Below are positions 17,261 to 25,688 of a stretch of 36,936 bases of DNA, in pieces (position 1 is the stretch's first letter; every line of letters begins with the position of its first letter). The stretch is taken from positions 1 to 36,936 of the forward strand of contig DATFKK010000033.1 in assembly GCA_035268685.1 (NCBI GenBank), in the 5' to 3' direction. The notes below the pieces were generated by a model. That model was not told the origin of the DNA and did no database searches. It saw nothing but the letters and a program-made list of their open reading frames with translations. The position numbers were made by a program, and so were the translations under genes. Origin of the DNA: Candidatus Krumholzibacteriia bacterium (GTDB lineage Bacteria > Krumholzibacteriota > Krumholzibacteriia > JAJRXK01).

Positions 17261-18466
17261 TCAGATGCGGTACCGGGCGATCGCGAGAGGGTCGGCTTCC
17301 TCGTCGTCCTCTTCCTGCTCCACCGCATCGCCCATGATCATCATCCCCCCGCCACGAGCGCCCACGAGGTCCTCGAACACGACCAGTGCATCGCCCTGCA
17401 GCGTCATACGGTCGGTCGCACGATCGTAGGGCGCCCGCAGCTCGACCTGGCGCACGAAACGGCCCTGGCGGTCGAAGACGTCGAAGACCCCCACGACCTC
17501 GGGGTCCTCGATCGCCAGGCCCTCGCCCGGCAACACCCAGAGCTCGCCGTCCGGCCGCGCGAACACGTCGACGATCGCCGGTTCGAGGGTGTCGACGGTG
17601 TCCGGGTCGAAGGACCCGCCGGTGCGCTCGGCCATGGCCCGCCGCTGGGCCATGTCGCGCTCGACGTCCTCTTCCTGCCGGGGCACCCGCTCGAAGGCAC
17701 GGCGGATGGTCCGGACGTGCTCGCCCCGGGCGTCGCGCACCTCGATCGCGTAGTCGTCGGGGTCGCGCACGGCGTAGAGGGTTCCGTCGGCAGCGAGCGC
17801 CCAGTCACCGACGAAGTCGGGACTGCCGATGGTGATGACCACGTCGCCCCCGCTGCCCAGGCGGTCGCGCTCTTCGGAGTGGATCAGGTAGTCGACGACG
17901 AACTCCCCGGTGGCCGGATCGACGGCCCGCAGCGCGTTCTCGCTGACCTGGGTCGTCTCGCGGATGGTCGTCGACGCGGTCTGCACCACCACCCGATCGC
18001 CGGCAGCGGTGGCCGCGATCGCGAAGTGGAAGCCCTCGTTGCCCACGAGGCTCACGTCTCCGGCCGGCGTGCCGGCGGCGTCGTAGGTGATCAGCTTCGG
18101 CGGGCGCATGTTCAGCACACCCACACGGCCACCCGGGAGCATCATGATGCCCCGCCCCTGGTCCATCTCGCCCGGGCCCTCGCCCGCCCGCCCGAAGGTG
18201 GCGACCACCCGACCGTCGGGGTCGATGGCGGTGATCTCGGACAGTTGCTCGTCGAGCAGATAGGTGGTGCCGTCGCCGGCCACGGCGGCGGAGCCGACGA
18301 TTCCGAACAGGAAGTCCTCGTCGTAGCCGCCCACCCGCCAGAGTTCGGTGGCGTCGCGCGCGGTGCGGCCGGCGGGGGGCGTCGAGGGGTTGTCGACGAC
18401 AGGCGGCTGGGCGTGGGCGACGGTCGCGATCAGGGCGACGGCCGCCAGGGCGGAGCGCAGTTCCAC
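17261..18466 (-). CDS. Exported six-bladed beta-propeller protein (NHL-like), paralogue 2
   Basis: The 401-residue protein begins with a short signal peptide (ELRSALAAVALIATVAHA, cleaved before QPP). It shares the blade order of its neighbour, including LLDEQLSEITAIDPDG and the motif FGRAGEGPGEM, and ends with the same architecture: Gly/Met-rich GARGGGMMIMG, an acidic run and DPLAIARYRI. The start is GTG at 18466 because GGAGGA lies 9 nt upstream and the signal peptide begins there; no ATG is suitably placed. The two paralogues are 122 bp apart and probably arose by tandem duplication. Function unknown; a periplasmic or surface binding role is an inference. Confidence 0.82.
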   Translation of the reverse strand: MELRSALAAVALIATVAHAQPPVVDNPSTPPAGRTARDATELWRVGGYDEDFLFGIVGSAAVAGDGTTYLLDEQLSEITAIDPDGRVVATFGRAGEGPGEMDQGRGIMMLPGGRVGVLNMRPPKLITYDAAGTPAGDVSLVGNEGFHFAIAATAAGDRVVVQTASTTIRETTQVSENALRAVDPATGEFVVDYLIHSEERDRLGSGGDVVITIGSPDFVGDWALAADGTLYAVRDPDDYAIEVRDARGEHVRTIRRAFERVPRQEEDVERDMAQRRAMAERTGGSFDPDTVDTLEPAIVDVFARPDGELWVLPGEGLAIEDPEVVGVFDVFDRQGRFVRQVELRAPYDRATDRMTLQGDALVVFEDLVGARGGGMMIMGDAVEQEEDDEEADPLAIARYRI

Positions 18467-18493
18467 GGGATCGGATCCTCCGGGGCACGAGGA

Positions 18494-18516
18494 AGCGGCG
18501 GGGCCGCTAATTTTCT
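18494..18516 (+). terminator. Intrinsic-terminator-like hairpin with T-run, antisense to the genes
   Basis: AGCGGC (18494-18499) pairs with GCCGCT (18503-18508) around a GGG loop and is followed on the plus strand by AATTTTCT. This is the clearest hairpin-plus-T-run signature I found, but all nearby genes run on the minus strand, where the T-run becomes a leading A-run. It lies in the 5' leader of the propeller gene starting at 18466. Confidence 0.45.
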
Positions 18517-18580
18517 GGCACGTGGTGTACACGCAGATCCTGCGCCCGATGTTCCAGGAAATCCCTGGGCGGCACCACCC

Positions 18581-19927
18581 TCACCCGCGGCTGCGCACCT
18601 CGACCACGGTCAGGCCGTCGAGCTTGCCCACCCGGCCGTAGTTCTCGCGGTCGACGCGCAGGGTGACGATGGCCGCGCCGTTCTCGTAGACCACGTCCTG
18701 GACGTCGCTGATCTCGTACAACCGTGACAGCGTCCGACCGTTGCTGCTCGGCACGCGCACGATCATGTGGCGCTCCTCGCGGCGCAACCGCGCGGTCATC
18801 TCCTCGAGCAGGTCGTCGAGGCCGTCGCCACTGCGCGCGCTCGTGAACACCGCGTGCGGGTAGAGGCGGGCCAGGTGGTCGCGCACCGGGGTGTCGATGG
18901 TGTCGGCCTTGTTGAACACCAGCCAGCGCTCCTGCTCCTCGTCGAGGTCGAGGGAGTCGAGCACCTCGTCCACGGCCTCGATCCGGCCCTCGAGATCGTC
19001 GTCACCGGCGTCGACCACGTGCAGCAGCAGGTTCGCCTCGGCCACCTCGCTGAGCGTGGACTTGAAGCTGTCGACGAGATGGTGCGGCAGGTTGCGCACG
19101 AAGCCGACGGTGTCGGTGAGCAGGAAGGCGTGCTGGTCGGGTGTCTCGACACGACGCGTGGTGGCGTCGAGCGTGGCGAAGAGTTCGTCGCGCACGTAGA
19201 CCCCGGCCTCGGTCAGCCGGTTCATCAGCGAACTCTTGCCGGCGTTCGTGTAGCCGGCCAGGGCCACGCGGAAGGCGCTGCCTCGCTTCTTGTGCTGCGT
19301 GCGCATCTGCTGCTCGATGCGCCGCAGGTCGCGCTTCATCTGCGTGATGCGATTGCGGATGATGCGGCGGTCGGTCTCGATCTGGGTCTCGCCCGGGCCG
19401 CGCGTGCCGATACCACCGGCCTGCCGCTCGAGATGCTTCCACATCTTCGCCAGGCGCGGCAGCAGGTACTCGTACTGGGCCAGGCTCACCTGCAGGCGCG
19501 ACTGCCGAGTGCGGGCGTGGCGGGCGAAGATGTCGAGGATCAGCTCGGTGCGGTCGATGGTCTTCACGCCGAGGTGCTTCTCGAGGTTGCGTCCCTGGGC
19601 CGGGGTGAGGTCGTTGTCCACCACCACCAGGTTCGCCTCGAGGGTCTCGACCATGTCCTTCAGCTGGTCGGCCTTGCCCTTGCCGATCAGACTGCGCGCG
19701 TCGGCGGCGTTGCGCCGTTGCTCCATGCGGCCGACGACGTCGGCGCCGGCCGTCTCGGCCAGGCGCTGCAACTCGTCGAGGTCGGCCAGGTGCTGCGTAC
19801 CACCGGGGCGGGTGGCGATCAGGTGGACGCCCACGAGCAGTGCGCGCTCGGTGACGGCTTCTTCGCGAGGACGATAGAAGCCGTGCTCGTCGCGCTTCTC
19901 GTGTCTGGATTGCTTCCGGGTCTCCAA
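18581..19927 (-). CDS. hflX: GTPase HflX
   Basis: The 448-residue protein is a full-length HflX, a cytoplasmic GTPase that binds the 50S subunit and splits stalled or hibernating ribosomes. The HflX domain carries the family signature GGIGTRGPGETQIETDRR (171-188). The G domain follows with G1 GYTNAGKSS (225-233), G2 around TLDATTRR, G3 DTVGFV, G4 NKAD and G5 SARSGDG, and a C-terminal domain comes after. TTG at 19927 was chosen because AGGAG sits 5 nt upstream (AGGAGTTCC) and no ATG or GTG gives a better-placed start. It lies 125 bp downstream of an ABC-F gene on the same strand, so the two ribosome-acting factors may be co-expressed. Confidence 0.96.
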   Translation of the reverse strand: METRKQSRHEKRDEHGFYRPREEAVTERALLVGVHLIATRPGGTQHLADLDELQRLAETAGADVVGRMEQRRNAADARSLIGKGKADQLKDMVETLEANLVVVDNDLTPAQGRNLEKHLGVKTIDRTELILDIFARHARTRQSRLQVSLAQYEYLLPRLAKMWKHLERQAGGIGTRGPGETQIETDRRIIRNRITQMKRDLRRIEQQMRTQHKKRGSAFRVALAGYTNAGKSSLMNRLTEAGVYVRDELFATLDATTRRVETPDQHAFLLTDTVGFVRNLPHHLVDSFKSTLSEVAEANLLLHVVDAGDDDLEGRIEAVDEVLDSLDLDEEQERWLVFNKADTIDTPVRDHLARLYPHAVFTSARSGDGLDDLLEEMTARLRREERHMIVRVPSSNGRTLSRLYEISDVQDVVYENGAAIVTLRVDRENYGRVGKLDGLTVVEVRSRG

Positions 19928-20015
19928 GGAACTCCTGCGGTTGCGGTTCGGGTCGAGCGGTCTTGCCGACAGTCTAACACCGGACGCTGGACCAGGCCCC
20001 CGGGTCGACCCCCAT

Positions 20016-20042
20016 CGGCGACGGCCCGGGGCCGTGTCGCCG
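20016..20042 (-). terminator. Hairpin just downstream of the ABC-F gene
   Basis: CGGCGAC (20016-20022) pairs with GTCGCCG (20036-20042), and inside it GGCC pairs with GGCC around a 3-nt loop, with a GT bulge. It begins 10 nt after the minus-strand ABC-F stop. No T-run follows, so it may attenuate transcription into hflX or simply protect the transcript end. Confidence 0.4.
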
Positions 20043-20052
20043 AGCGCAGCGC

Positions 20053-22005
20053 CTAACCCCGCTCGCGCTCCATCACGGCGTTGAGCTCCTCCCAGCGGGC
20101 CATCTTCTGCTCGAGTTCGTGCTGCTGCTCCTGCACGCGTGCGGCCGCCCGTGCCATGTCGTCGCCGGCGAGCGCCCCACTGCTCATCTCCTCGCCCGCG
20201 AGGTCGATCGAAGTCTCGAGCAGCCCGACCTCCTCTTCGAGGTCGGCGATCTCGCGGCGGATCCTCTTCAGTTCGTTCTTCGACAGTTGACGCTTGGTAC
20301 GCGCACCGACCTCGACCTGGGCGGGCGCGACGGCCACCGCGGGTGCCGCCTCGGGCGGCCGTGGGGCCGAAGTGGCTCCCGCCTCACGTTCGCTCTGCAA
20401 CCGGTACCGGTAGTCGTCGTAGTTGCCCAGGAACTGGCGCACGCCGCCGGTGCCTCCGCCGGCCACGCTCTGGAATGCCCAGATCCGGTTGCAGATGCGG
20501 TTGAGGAAGTAGCGGTCGTGGCTGACCACGATCAGCGTGCCCGGGTAGCCCACCAGGGCTTCCTCGAGAGCTTCGCGCGTGTCGGTGTCGAGATGGTTGG
20601 TCGGCTCGTCGAGCAGCAGCGTGTTGTGGCGCTCGAGGATCAGCTTCAGCAGCGACAGCCGCGCGCGCTCGCCGCCGCTGAGCGTGCGGACCTCCTGCTC
20701 GATCATGTCGCCGGAGAAGGCGAAGGCCCCGAGCATGCTCCGCACGTCGCCCTCGGACATCAGCGGATCCATCTGGTGGATCTCTCGGAGCACGGTGTTG
20801 GAATCGCTGACGAGCCGGAGATCCTGGTCGTAGTAACCCAGATCCACGTTCGAACCGAAGACCAGCCGGCCGGCGCTCGGCGTGGTCTCGCGCGTCAGGA
20901 CACGCAACAGTGAGGTCTTGCCGGTTCCGTTGGGGCCGAGGATCCCGACCTTCTCGCCACGCAGGACCTGCAGGTCGAGCTGCTCGAACAGGCTGAGCTC
21001 GCCGAAGCGCAGGGCGAGATCGTGGGCTTCGAGCACCACCGCGCCGCTCTCGCGCGCGGGCTCGATCCGCATGCGCAGTTTGCGTCCCTCGTTGGGTGGC
21101 GCCTCCATGCGCTCGAGCCGAGCCAACTGCTTGCGCCGGCTCTTGGCCTGGTTGGTGCGCTGACCGGCGATGTTCTTGCGGATGTAGGCCTCGGTCTTCG
21201 CGATGCGCTGTTGCTGGCGCTCGTACTGTTCTTCCCACTGCTCCTTCTGCTCGGCCCAGGCTCGCGTGAACTTCGTGTAGGCGCCCTGGAACCGATGGAG
21301 CTTTCCGTTGACCAGGTGCAACGTGGACTCGGTGGCGTTGTCGAGGAAGGCGCGGTCGTGGCTGATGGCGATCATCGCACCGCGGCGGTCGCGCAGGTGC
21401 GCCTCGAGCCACTCGCGGGCCTCGAGATCGAGGTGATTGGTCGGCTCGTCGACGAGAATGATGTCGAAGGGGGCGAGCAGCAGTGCCGCGAGCGCGGCGC
21501 GGCGCTTCTGCCCACCGCTCAGTTGCGAGACCGGCTGGTCGAGGCGATCGGGCGCGAAGCCCAGTCCCTGCAGCGCGGCGTTCACGCGCGACTCCATTGT
21601 GTAGCCGTCGCTGCGCTCGAACTCCTCGTGCAACCGACCGTACTCCTCGATCAACGCGGGGTCGTCCTCGCCCGCCCCCATGCGCTCCGACAGGCGGGAG
21701 AGCTCCGCCTCGATCGCGAGGAGTTCGCCGAAGGCCTCCTCCCGGACCGCCTCGCGCAGGGGCCGATCCGAGTCGAGCCGCGTGTCCTGCTCGAGGGTGC
21801 CCACCCGCACGCGCCCGCTGCGCTCGATCCGTCCGCGCTTCGGTTCGATTTCGCCGTGGATCAGGCGCAGCAGCGTGGACTTGCCCGCGCCGTTCACCCC
21901 GACCAGGCCGTACCGTTCGCCCGGGTGTACGGTCAGGTTCACGCCGTCGAGCACGGTGTGGCCGGCGTAGTCGAATTCCAGCGATTGCAGGGTCAGGAGG
22001 CTCAA
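20053..22005 (-). CDS. ABC-F family ATPase, Uup-like
   Basis: The 650-residue protein has two ABC cassettes without membrane domains. The first has Walker A GVNGAGKST (36-44), signature LSGGQKRRA and Walker B IILVDEPTNHLDLEA; the second has GPNGTGKTS, LSGGERARL and LLLDEPTNHLDTDT. The inter-domain linker is Arg/Lys/Gln-rich (KTEAYIRKNIAGQRTNQAK), as in translation-factor ABC-F proteins. The last about 90 residues form a predicted coiled coil (LKRIRREIADLEEEVGLLE), as in Uup and some resistance ABC-Fs. Such proteins act at the ribosomal E site. TTG at 22005 was chosen because GGAG lies 8 nt upstream and the first cassette starts immediately; a longer frame upstream is not homologous. It is followed by hflX. 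Confidence 0.93.
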   Translation of the reverse strand: MSLLTLQSLEFDYAGHTVLDGVNLTVHPGERYGLVGVNGAGKSTLLRLIHGEIEPKRGRIERSGRVRVGTLEQDTRLDSDRPLREAVREEAFGELLAIEAELSRLSERMGAGEDDPALIEEYGRLHEEFERSDGYTMESRVNAALQGLGFAPDRLDQPVSQLSGGQKRRAALAALLLAPFDIILVDEPTNHLDLEAREWLEAHLRDRRGAMIAISHDRAFLDNATESTLHLVNGKLHRFQGAYTKFTRAWAEQKEQWEEQYERQQQRIAKTEAYIRKNIAGQRTNQAKSRRKQLARLERMEAPPNEGRKLRMRIEPARESGAVVLEAHDLALRFGELSLFEQLDLQVLRGEKVGILGPNGTGKTSLLRVLTRETTPSAGRLVFGSNVDLGYYDQDLRLVSDSNTVLREIHQMDPLMSEGDVRSMLGAFAFSGDMIEQEVRTLSGGERARLSLLKLILERHNTLLLDEPTNHLDTDTREALEEALVGYPGTLIVVSHDRYFLNRICNRIWAFQSVAGGGTGGVRQFLGNYDDYRYRLQSEREAGATSAPRPPEAAPAVAVAPAQVEVGARTKRQLSKNELKRIRREIADLEEEVGLLETSIDLAGEEMSSGALAGDDMARAAARVQEQQHELEQKMARWEELNAVMERERG

Positions 22006-22203
22006 GGCCGGGTCTCCGGGTCGGCGTGGGGGATGGAGCGACACGATACGCGAGGGCGCTGCGAGGACCAGGCGGACCGCCGCGGCGATCCCATTCCCGA
22101 TTCCGGAACGATCGATGCAAGCAGCGTGGCCGACCCGATCGGCTCCCCGGGTCCCCGGCGGCGAACGAGACCGCCCGGCCCGTCCCAGGAACCGAGGATC
22201 GCC

Positions 22204-22941
22204 ATGCCGAAGACTCCGGCCGGTGCCGATGCGGCGACCGAGCAGACCCTGTCGACCCTGCGCAGCCAGGTGGCACGCCTCCGCCGGGAGCGCGACGACC
22301 ACGCCCGAGAGCTCGACACCCTGCGGGAGAGGAACCGGGCGCTCCAGAAGTCGCTCGACGAGACGGTCGATCGGCTGCTCGAACTGGAGCGCCGGCGCGC
22401 CCGGGAACGCAACGACGACGGCACCAGCCACGCGACTCCGCGGGACCCGGCCGTCGCGCGCGAACAGGCGCGCGAGAGTCGCGATCTGCCCGCCCAGGCC
22501 TCCGGACCGCTGCGGATCTTCGACCCCGCCGCGCCCCCCGACGAGGATCCTGGCTTCGAGAAGCCCCTGACCGAGATCGTCGGCATTCCGAACGACATCA
22601 CCGAGCGCCTGGCGCTCGTCGGTGTCCGCACGAACCTCGACCTGCTCCGCAAGGCCGGCCTGGCCCGTCACCGCAGGTCGCTGGCCACGAGCATGCGCAT
22701 GGAAGGGCACGCACTCGCGCAGATTGTCCACCAGGCCGACCTTGCCCGTATTGGTTTACGATCTCATGACTTGCGGATTCTAGCCGCCACCGGCATCGGC
22801 GACCTCCGCGATCTGGCGGGAGCCAGCAGCCTCGACCTGCTCGCCGGGATCCGGGCCCAGGGCGGCGACACCATCGATGCCGCCACCGTGGACCGGTGGA
22901 TCGAGCGCGCGCGCAGCCTGACCTGGATGGTCGACGAGTAG
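22204..22941 (+). CDS. Coiled-coil protein with helix-hairpin-helix (DUF4332-like) C-terminus
   Basis: The 245-residue protein starts with a long heptad-rich coiled coil (about residues 14-70, LSTLRSQVARLRRERDDHAR onward), then a disordered charged linker. The C-terminal half contains two helix-hairpin-helix-like repeats: LTEIVGIPNDITERLALVGV with TNLDLLRKA, and LRILAATGIGDLRDLAGAS with LDLLAGI. This arrangement resembles DUF4332 proteins, thought to bind DNA non-specifically; the role here is unknown. ATG at 22204 is preceded by GAGGATCGCC. A short stretch (about 22741-22784) uses AT-ending codons unlike the rest of the gene. The gene is divergent from the ABC-F gene (198 bp) and converges on the next gene with only 11 bp between stops. 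Confidence 0.75.
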   Translation: MPKTPAGADAATEQTLSTLRSQVARLRRERDDHARELDTLRERNRALQKSLDETVDRLLELERRRARERNDDGTSHATPRDPAVAREQARESRDLPAQASGPLRIFDPAAPPDEDPGFEKPLTEIVGIPNDITERLALVGVRTNLDLLRKAGLARHRRSLATSMRMEGHALAQIVHQADLARIGLRSHDLRILAATGIGDLRDLAGASSLDLLAGIRAQGGDTIDAATVDRWIERARSLTWMVDE

Positions 22942-22952
22942 CGCCCGGAAGC

Positions 22953-24020
22953 TTATTCCTTCCAACGAGTCACGAAGACGTTCGTCTCGCCGCGCTTCGA
23001 ATTGTGCCGGTTCGACGCGAAGACGAACGTCTCACCGTCGGGTGCGAACATCGGGAAGCCGTCGAATCCGGGCGAGTTCGTGACCCGCTCGAGGCCGGTG
23101 CCGTCGACGTTCACGACGAACAGGTCGAACTCGCGTCCCCTCTCCGGATAGTTCGTGCTGAACACGATCTTCTCGCCCGAAGGATGGAAGAAGGGCGCGA
23201 ACGCGGCCGAGTCGAGGTCGGTGACCTGCCGCTCGTCGGTTCCGTCGGCGTTCATGACGTAGACCTCGAGTCGGCTCGGCCGGATCAGGTTCTGCTCGAG
23301 CAGGCGCTGGTAGTCGGCGATCTCCTCGTCGGTCTCGGGACGATGCGCCCGGTAGACGATCTTCGTCCCGTCCGCCGAGTAGAACGGCCCCCCGTCGTAG
23401 CCGAGGTCGTCGGTGAGCCGACGGACGTCGCTGCCATCGAGGTTCATGCTGTAGATGTCGAGGTCGCCGTCGCGGACCGAGGTGAACACGATCCGGTCAC
23501 CCATCGGCGACACGGTCGCCTCTGCGTCGTAGCCCCACTCGGTGGTCAGGGGCTGCGGATCGCTGCCATCGGCGTTGGCGACGAACACGTCGAATTCGGG
23601 ATGCAGGCCCCAGACATAGCCCCGGGACATGTCGGGCGGCTCGGGACAGTCCGGGTCGTGGTGATGGGTCGAGCTGTAGACGATCCGGTCGTCGCCCGGC
23701 AGGAAATAGGCGCAGGTCGTCCGGCCCTTGCCCGTCGAGACCAGTTGCATGTCCGAACCGTCGACACCGATCGTGAAGATCTGGTCGCACTCCCACTCTC
23801 CGTGGGTCGACTGGAAGATCAGCTGCTCGCTGTCGAACGAGAAGTAGGCCTCCGCATTCTCGCCGCCGTCGGTGAGCTGCGTCAGCGTCGAGAAGAACGT
23901 CTCGCCCTCGGCCGGGGCATGCTCGCGAGGTAGCTCGGCGACGGTGCCGTGGTCGTCGGCGAGCGTGGGTGCGGCCAACACCATGGCCAGCAAGCCGGCC
24001 AGACGGAACGTCGTGGTCAT
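22953..24020 (-). CDS. Exported TolB-like/PD40 beta-propeller protein
   Basis: The 355-residue protein has a signal peptide (cleavage near PTLADD) and about six WD40-like PD40 repeats of the TolB type, each with a pattern such as DIYSMNLDGSDVRRLTDD followed by SADGTKIVY or SPMGDRIVFTS. Well-preserved copies cover residues about 75-345. TolB itself has an N-terminal domain that is absent here, and no pal or tol genes are nearby, so this is a stand-alone periplasmic propeller of unknown ligand. ATG at 24020 starts the signal peptide; a longer upstream frame would place about 30 hydrophilic residues before it. The ribosome-binding site is weak. Confidence 0.82.
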   Translation of the reverse strand: MTTTFRLAGLLAMVLAAPTLADDHGTVAELPREHAPAEGETFFSTLTQLTDGGENAEAYFSFDSEQLIFQSTHGEWECDQIFTIGVDGSDMQLVSTGKGRTTCAYFLPGDDRIVYSSTHHHDPDCPEPPDMSRGYVWGLHPEFDVFVANADGSDPQPLTTEWGYDAEATVSPMGDRIVFTSVRDGDLDIYSMNLDGSDVRRLTDDLGYDGGPFYSADGTKIVYRAHRPETDEEIADYQRLLEQNLIRPSRLEVYVMNADGTDERQVTDLDSAAFAPFFHPSGEKIVFSTNYPERGREFDLFVVNVDGTGLERVTNSPGFDGFPMFAPDGETFVFASNRHNSKRGETNVFVTRWKE

Positions 24021-24085
24021 GACTTCGCTTTCGGCAGGGGGATGAGCGGGCTTCCAAGGTCTCAACGGGTCGCCCGCTCGGCAAC

Positions 24086-25222
24086 TCAGGTCATCCGCCG
24101 CCGCAACCACTGCCCGAAGAAGGGATCCACGAAGCGCACCGCGGTGTCGGTCTTCTGCAGGATCTCGCGGTCGGCGAGCACCCTCAGGTTCTTGCTCACC
24201 GTACTCGGCGATCCCAGTCCGAGCTGGAAGACGATCCGCTGGCTGTGAAGCCGCTCGGTGTAACCCTGCGCGATCGCGAGAACCAGATTCCGCTGATGCA
24301 ACGAAAGCTGGTCCCAGACGAAACGATAGCCGTATCCGCTCACTCCGAGCACATGCTCGAGGGCTTCCTTCAGCTCGGATTCCCCGGCGATTCCCGCCTC
24401 ACGCGATGCCTCGTACAGCGAATGAGCAAGGAGCAGCACATAGTGGGGCGCGTGATCCGCCAGGTCGACGAGGCGGAAGAGCAGGTCGACCTCGGCGCGT
24501 ACACCGGCCTCGCGCATCCTCTCCTCCAGGCCGAGCACCAGCGCCTGGTCGGGTACGGGATCGAGGACGACGGGTTCGGCCAACCGGTGGAACGGGCTCT
24601 TGGCCTGGGCGAAGAGGCCTCGCGCCGTCGGCTCCTTGCGGAGGACGAACACGTAGGCGACATTCCGCTGCCGTCTGATGGACTGCGCGAGGGCCTGCTT
24701 CAGCGAGGCCTCGGCGACGCCGGCGAAGTCCTCGAAGTCGTCCAGAACGACCACCAGGGGCGCGTCGGTCTTCTGGGCCAGCTCACCGGGGGCGTCGAGG
24801 ATCCGCTCCAGAAGTCGCTGGATGTCGCGGTCGCGGTCCCAGAGGTCGAGCTGCAGACCGGGCTTGCCGCTGCCGGTGATGGTCACTCGGGGCATGAACG
24901 ACGGGACCAGTTGCTGGACTGCCTCTTGCATGCTCTCGACCGACCGCGACGGCTCGAGAGCCAGGGAGCTGGCGTAGATCTCCGCGAATCGACGCGTGTT
25001 GATCGCGGGGAAGAGGTCGACGTAGATCGCGTGTCGGCCCGACGCCCGCCACTCGTCGAGCACGGCGAGCAACAGGCTGGTCTTGCCCATGCCCCGCGCG
25101 GCGGTGAGGGCCAGGCTGCGACCCTCGCCGAGCGCGCGCAGGAGTTCGGCGCGCTCCCCGTCCCGCCCGATCAGGCGCTGGCCCTCGACGGGGGCCCCGA
25201 AGCGGAACGGGTTCGAGCTCAT
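24086..25222 (-). CDS. Lone AAA ATPase with C-terminal winged helix (archaeal-ATPase-like)
   Basis: The 378-residue protein has Walker A AARGMGKTS (41-49), Walker B LVVVLDDFEDF (about 156-166) and, in the last about 80 residues, a winged-helix domain with GLGSPSTVSKNLRVLADREIL and the ending VDPFFGQWLRRR. That ending is typical of the ATPase_2/archaeal ATPase class of STAND-like NTPases, which act as signal-responsive switches; no particular pathway is known for this one. ATG at 25222 is the start: the frame closes shortly upstream and IGRDGERAELLRAL is the normal N-terminal lead-in. It stands alone, with 551 bp of non-coding DNA upstream containing a 16-bp palindrome about 100 bp before the start. 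Effector partners are not visible. Confidence 0.82.
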   Translation of the reverse strand: MSSNPFRFGAPVEGQRLIGRDGERAELLRALGEGRSLALTAARGMGKTSLLLAVLDEWRASGRHAIYVDLFPAINTRRFAEIYASSLALEPSRSVESMQEAVQQLVPSFMPRVTITGSGKPGLQLDLWDRDRDIQRLLERILDAPGELAQKTDAPLVVVLDDFEDFAGVAEASLKQALAQSIRRQRNVAYVFVLRKEPTARGLFAQAKSPFHRLAEPVVLDPVPDQALVLGLEERMREAGVRAEVDLLFRLVDLADHAPHYVLLLAHSLYEASREAGIAGESELKEALEHVLGVSGYGYRFVWDQLSLHQRNLVLAIAQGYTERLHSQRIVFQLGLGSPSTVSKNLRVLADREILQKTDTAVRFVDPFFGQWLRRRMT

Positions 25223-25321
25223 GCGCCGATGGCCTCGCGCTCGCGCCGACCCGGGACCAGGAGGCCCGAAGTGGCCTCCGCGGGCCCGAAATCCGCCTCT
25301 CGCGCAATTCCGGGATGGGAC

Positions 25322-25337
25322 TTCACCGATCGGTGAA
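25322..25337. promoter_or_regulatory. 16-bp perfect palindrome, candidate operator upstream of the AAA ATPase
   Basis: TTCACCGATCGGTGAA is perfectly self-complementary over 16 bp and sits 100 bp upstream of the ATPase start, at the edge of an AT-rich stretch. Its size and symmetry suit a dimeric repressor such as a TetR-type protein, but no such regulator is encoded nearby. Autoregulation by the ATPase winged helix is possible. Confidence 0.45.
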
Positions 25338-25688
25338 TTCGTGCAGATGAAACTTGCATTACTCCGAAAAGTAAAGTATGAATGGGTGTGGTTCCGGGTG
25401 GTGAAGGGACAAGAGTCGTCACGAAAGGGGCTTGCCCCGATCCAGCGACTCCCCTGGCACCCCGCTCAGTGCGTACGATTCGGGGGGCGTGGGGCACCTT
25501 AATCGTATTCTCTCGGGCGGTGGGACGCTGGCCTCTCGCGGTGGATAGAACGGAGTCGATTCCACCGAGGCAATGGCCAGGGCCAGCATCCAGGCTGCCG
25601 CCACTCGGAACCACCTCTTCGAGACGCTCCGTCGGCCGGCCACGACGAGCACCACGAGTTTCCGGAGGACGTGGTTAGCCGCCGGATC

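Noticed and set aside
18525-18532. GTGTACAC palindrome, also present at 27187-27194 in another intergenic gap
   Set aside because: An 8-bp palindrome is short, and a third copy at 11285-11292 lies inside a coding region, so it is not convincing as a shared operator.
20384-22276. 630-codon minus-strand frame overlapping the ABC-F gene
   Set aside because: It is a shifted frame of the same DNA with Arg/Pro-rich translation; the ABC-F motifs are all in the other frame.
25219-25614. 131-codon minus-strand frame upstream of the AAA ATPase
   Set aside because: No ribosome-binding site, no homology features, and it overlaps the ATPase start; region treated as non-coding.
25382-25678. 98-codon plus-strand frame behind a promoter-like pair
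   Set aside because: The ATG overlaps the presumed -10 element, leaving no room for a leader, and the product is low-complexity.
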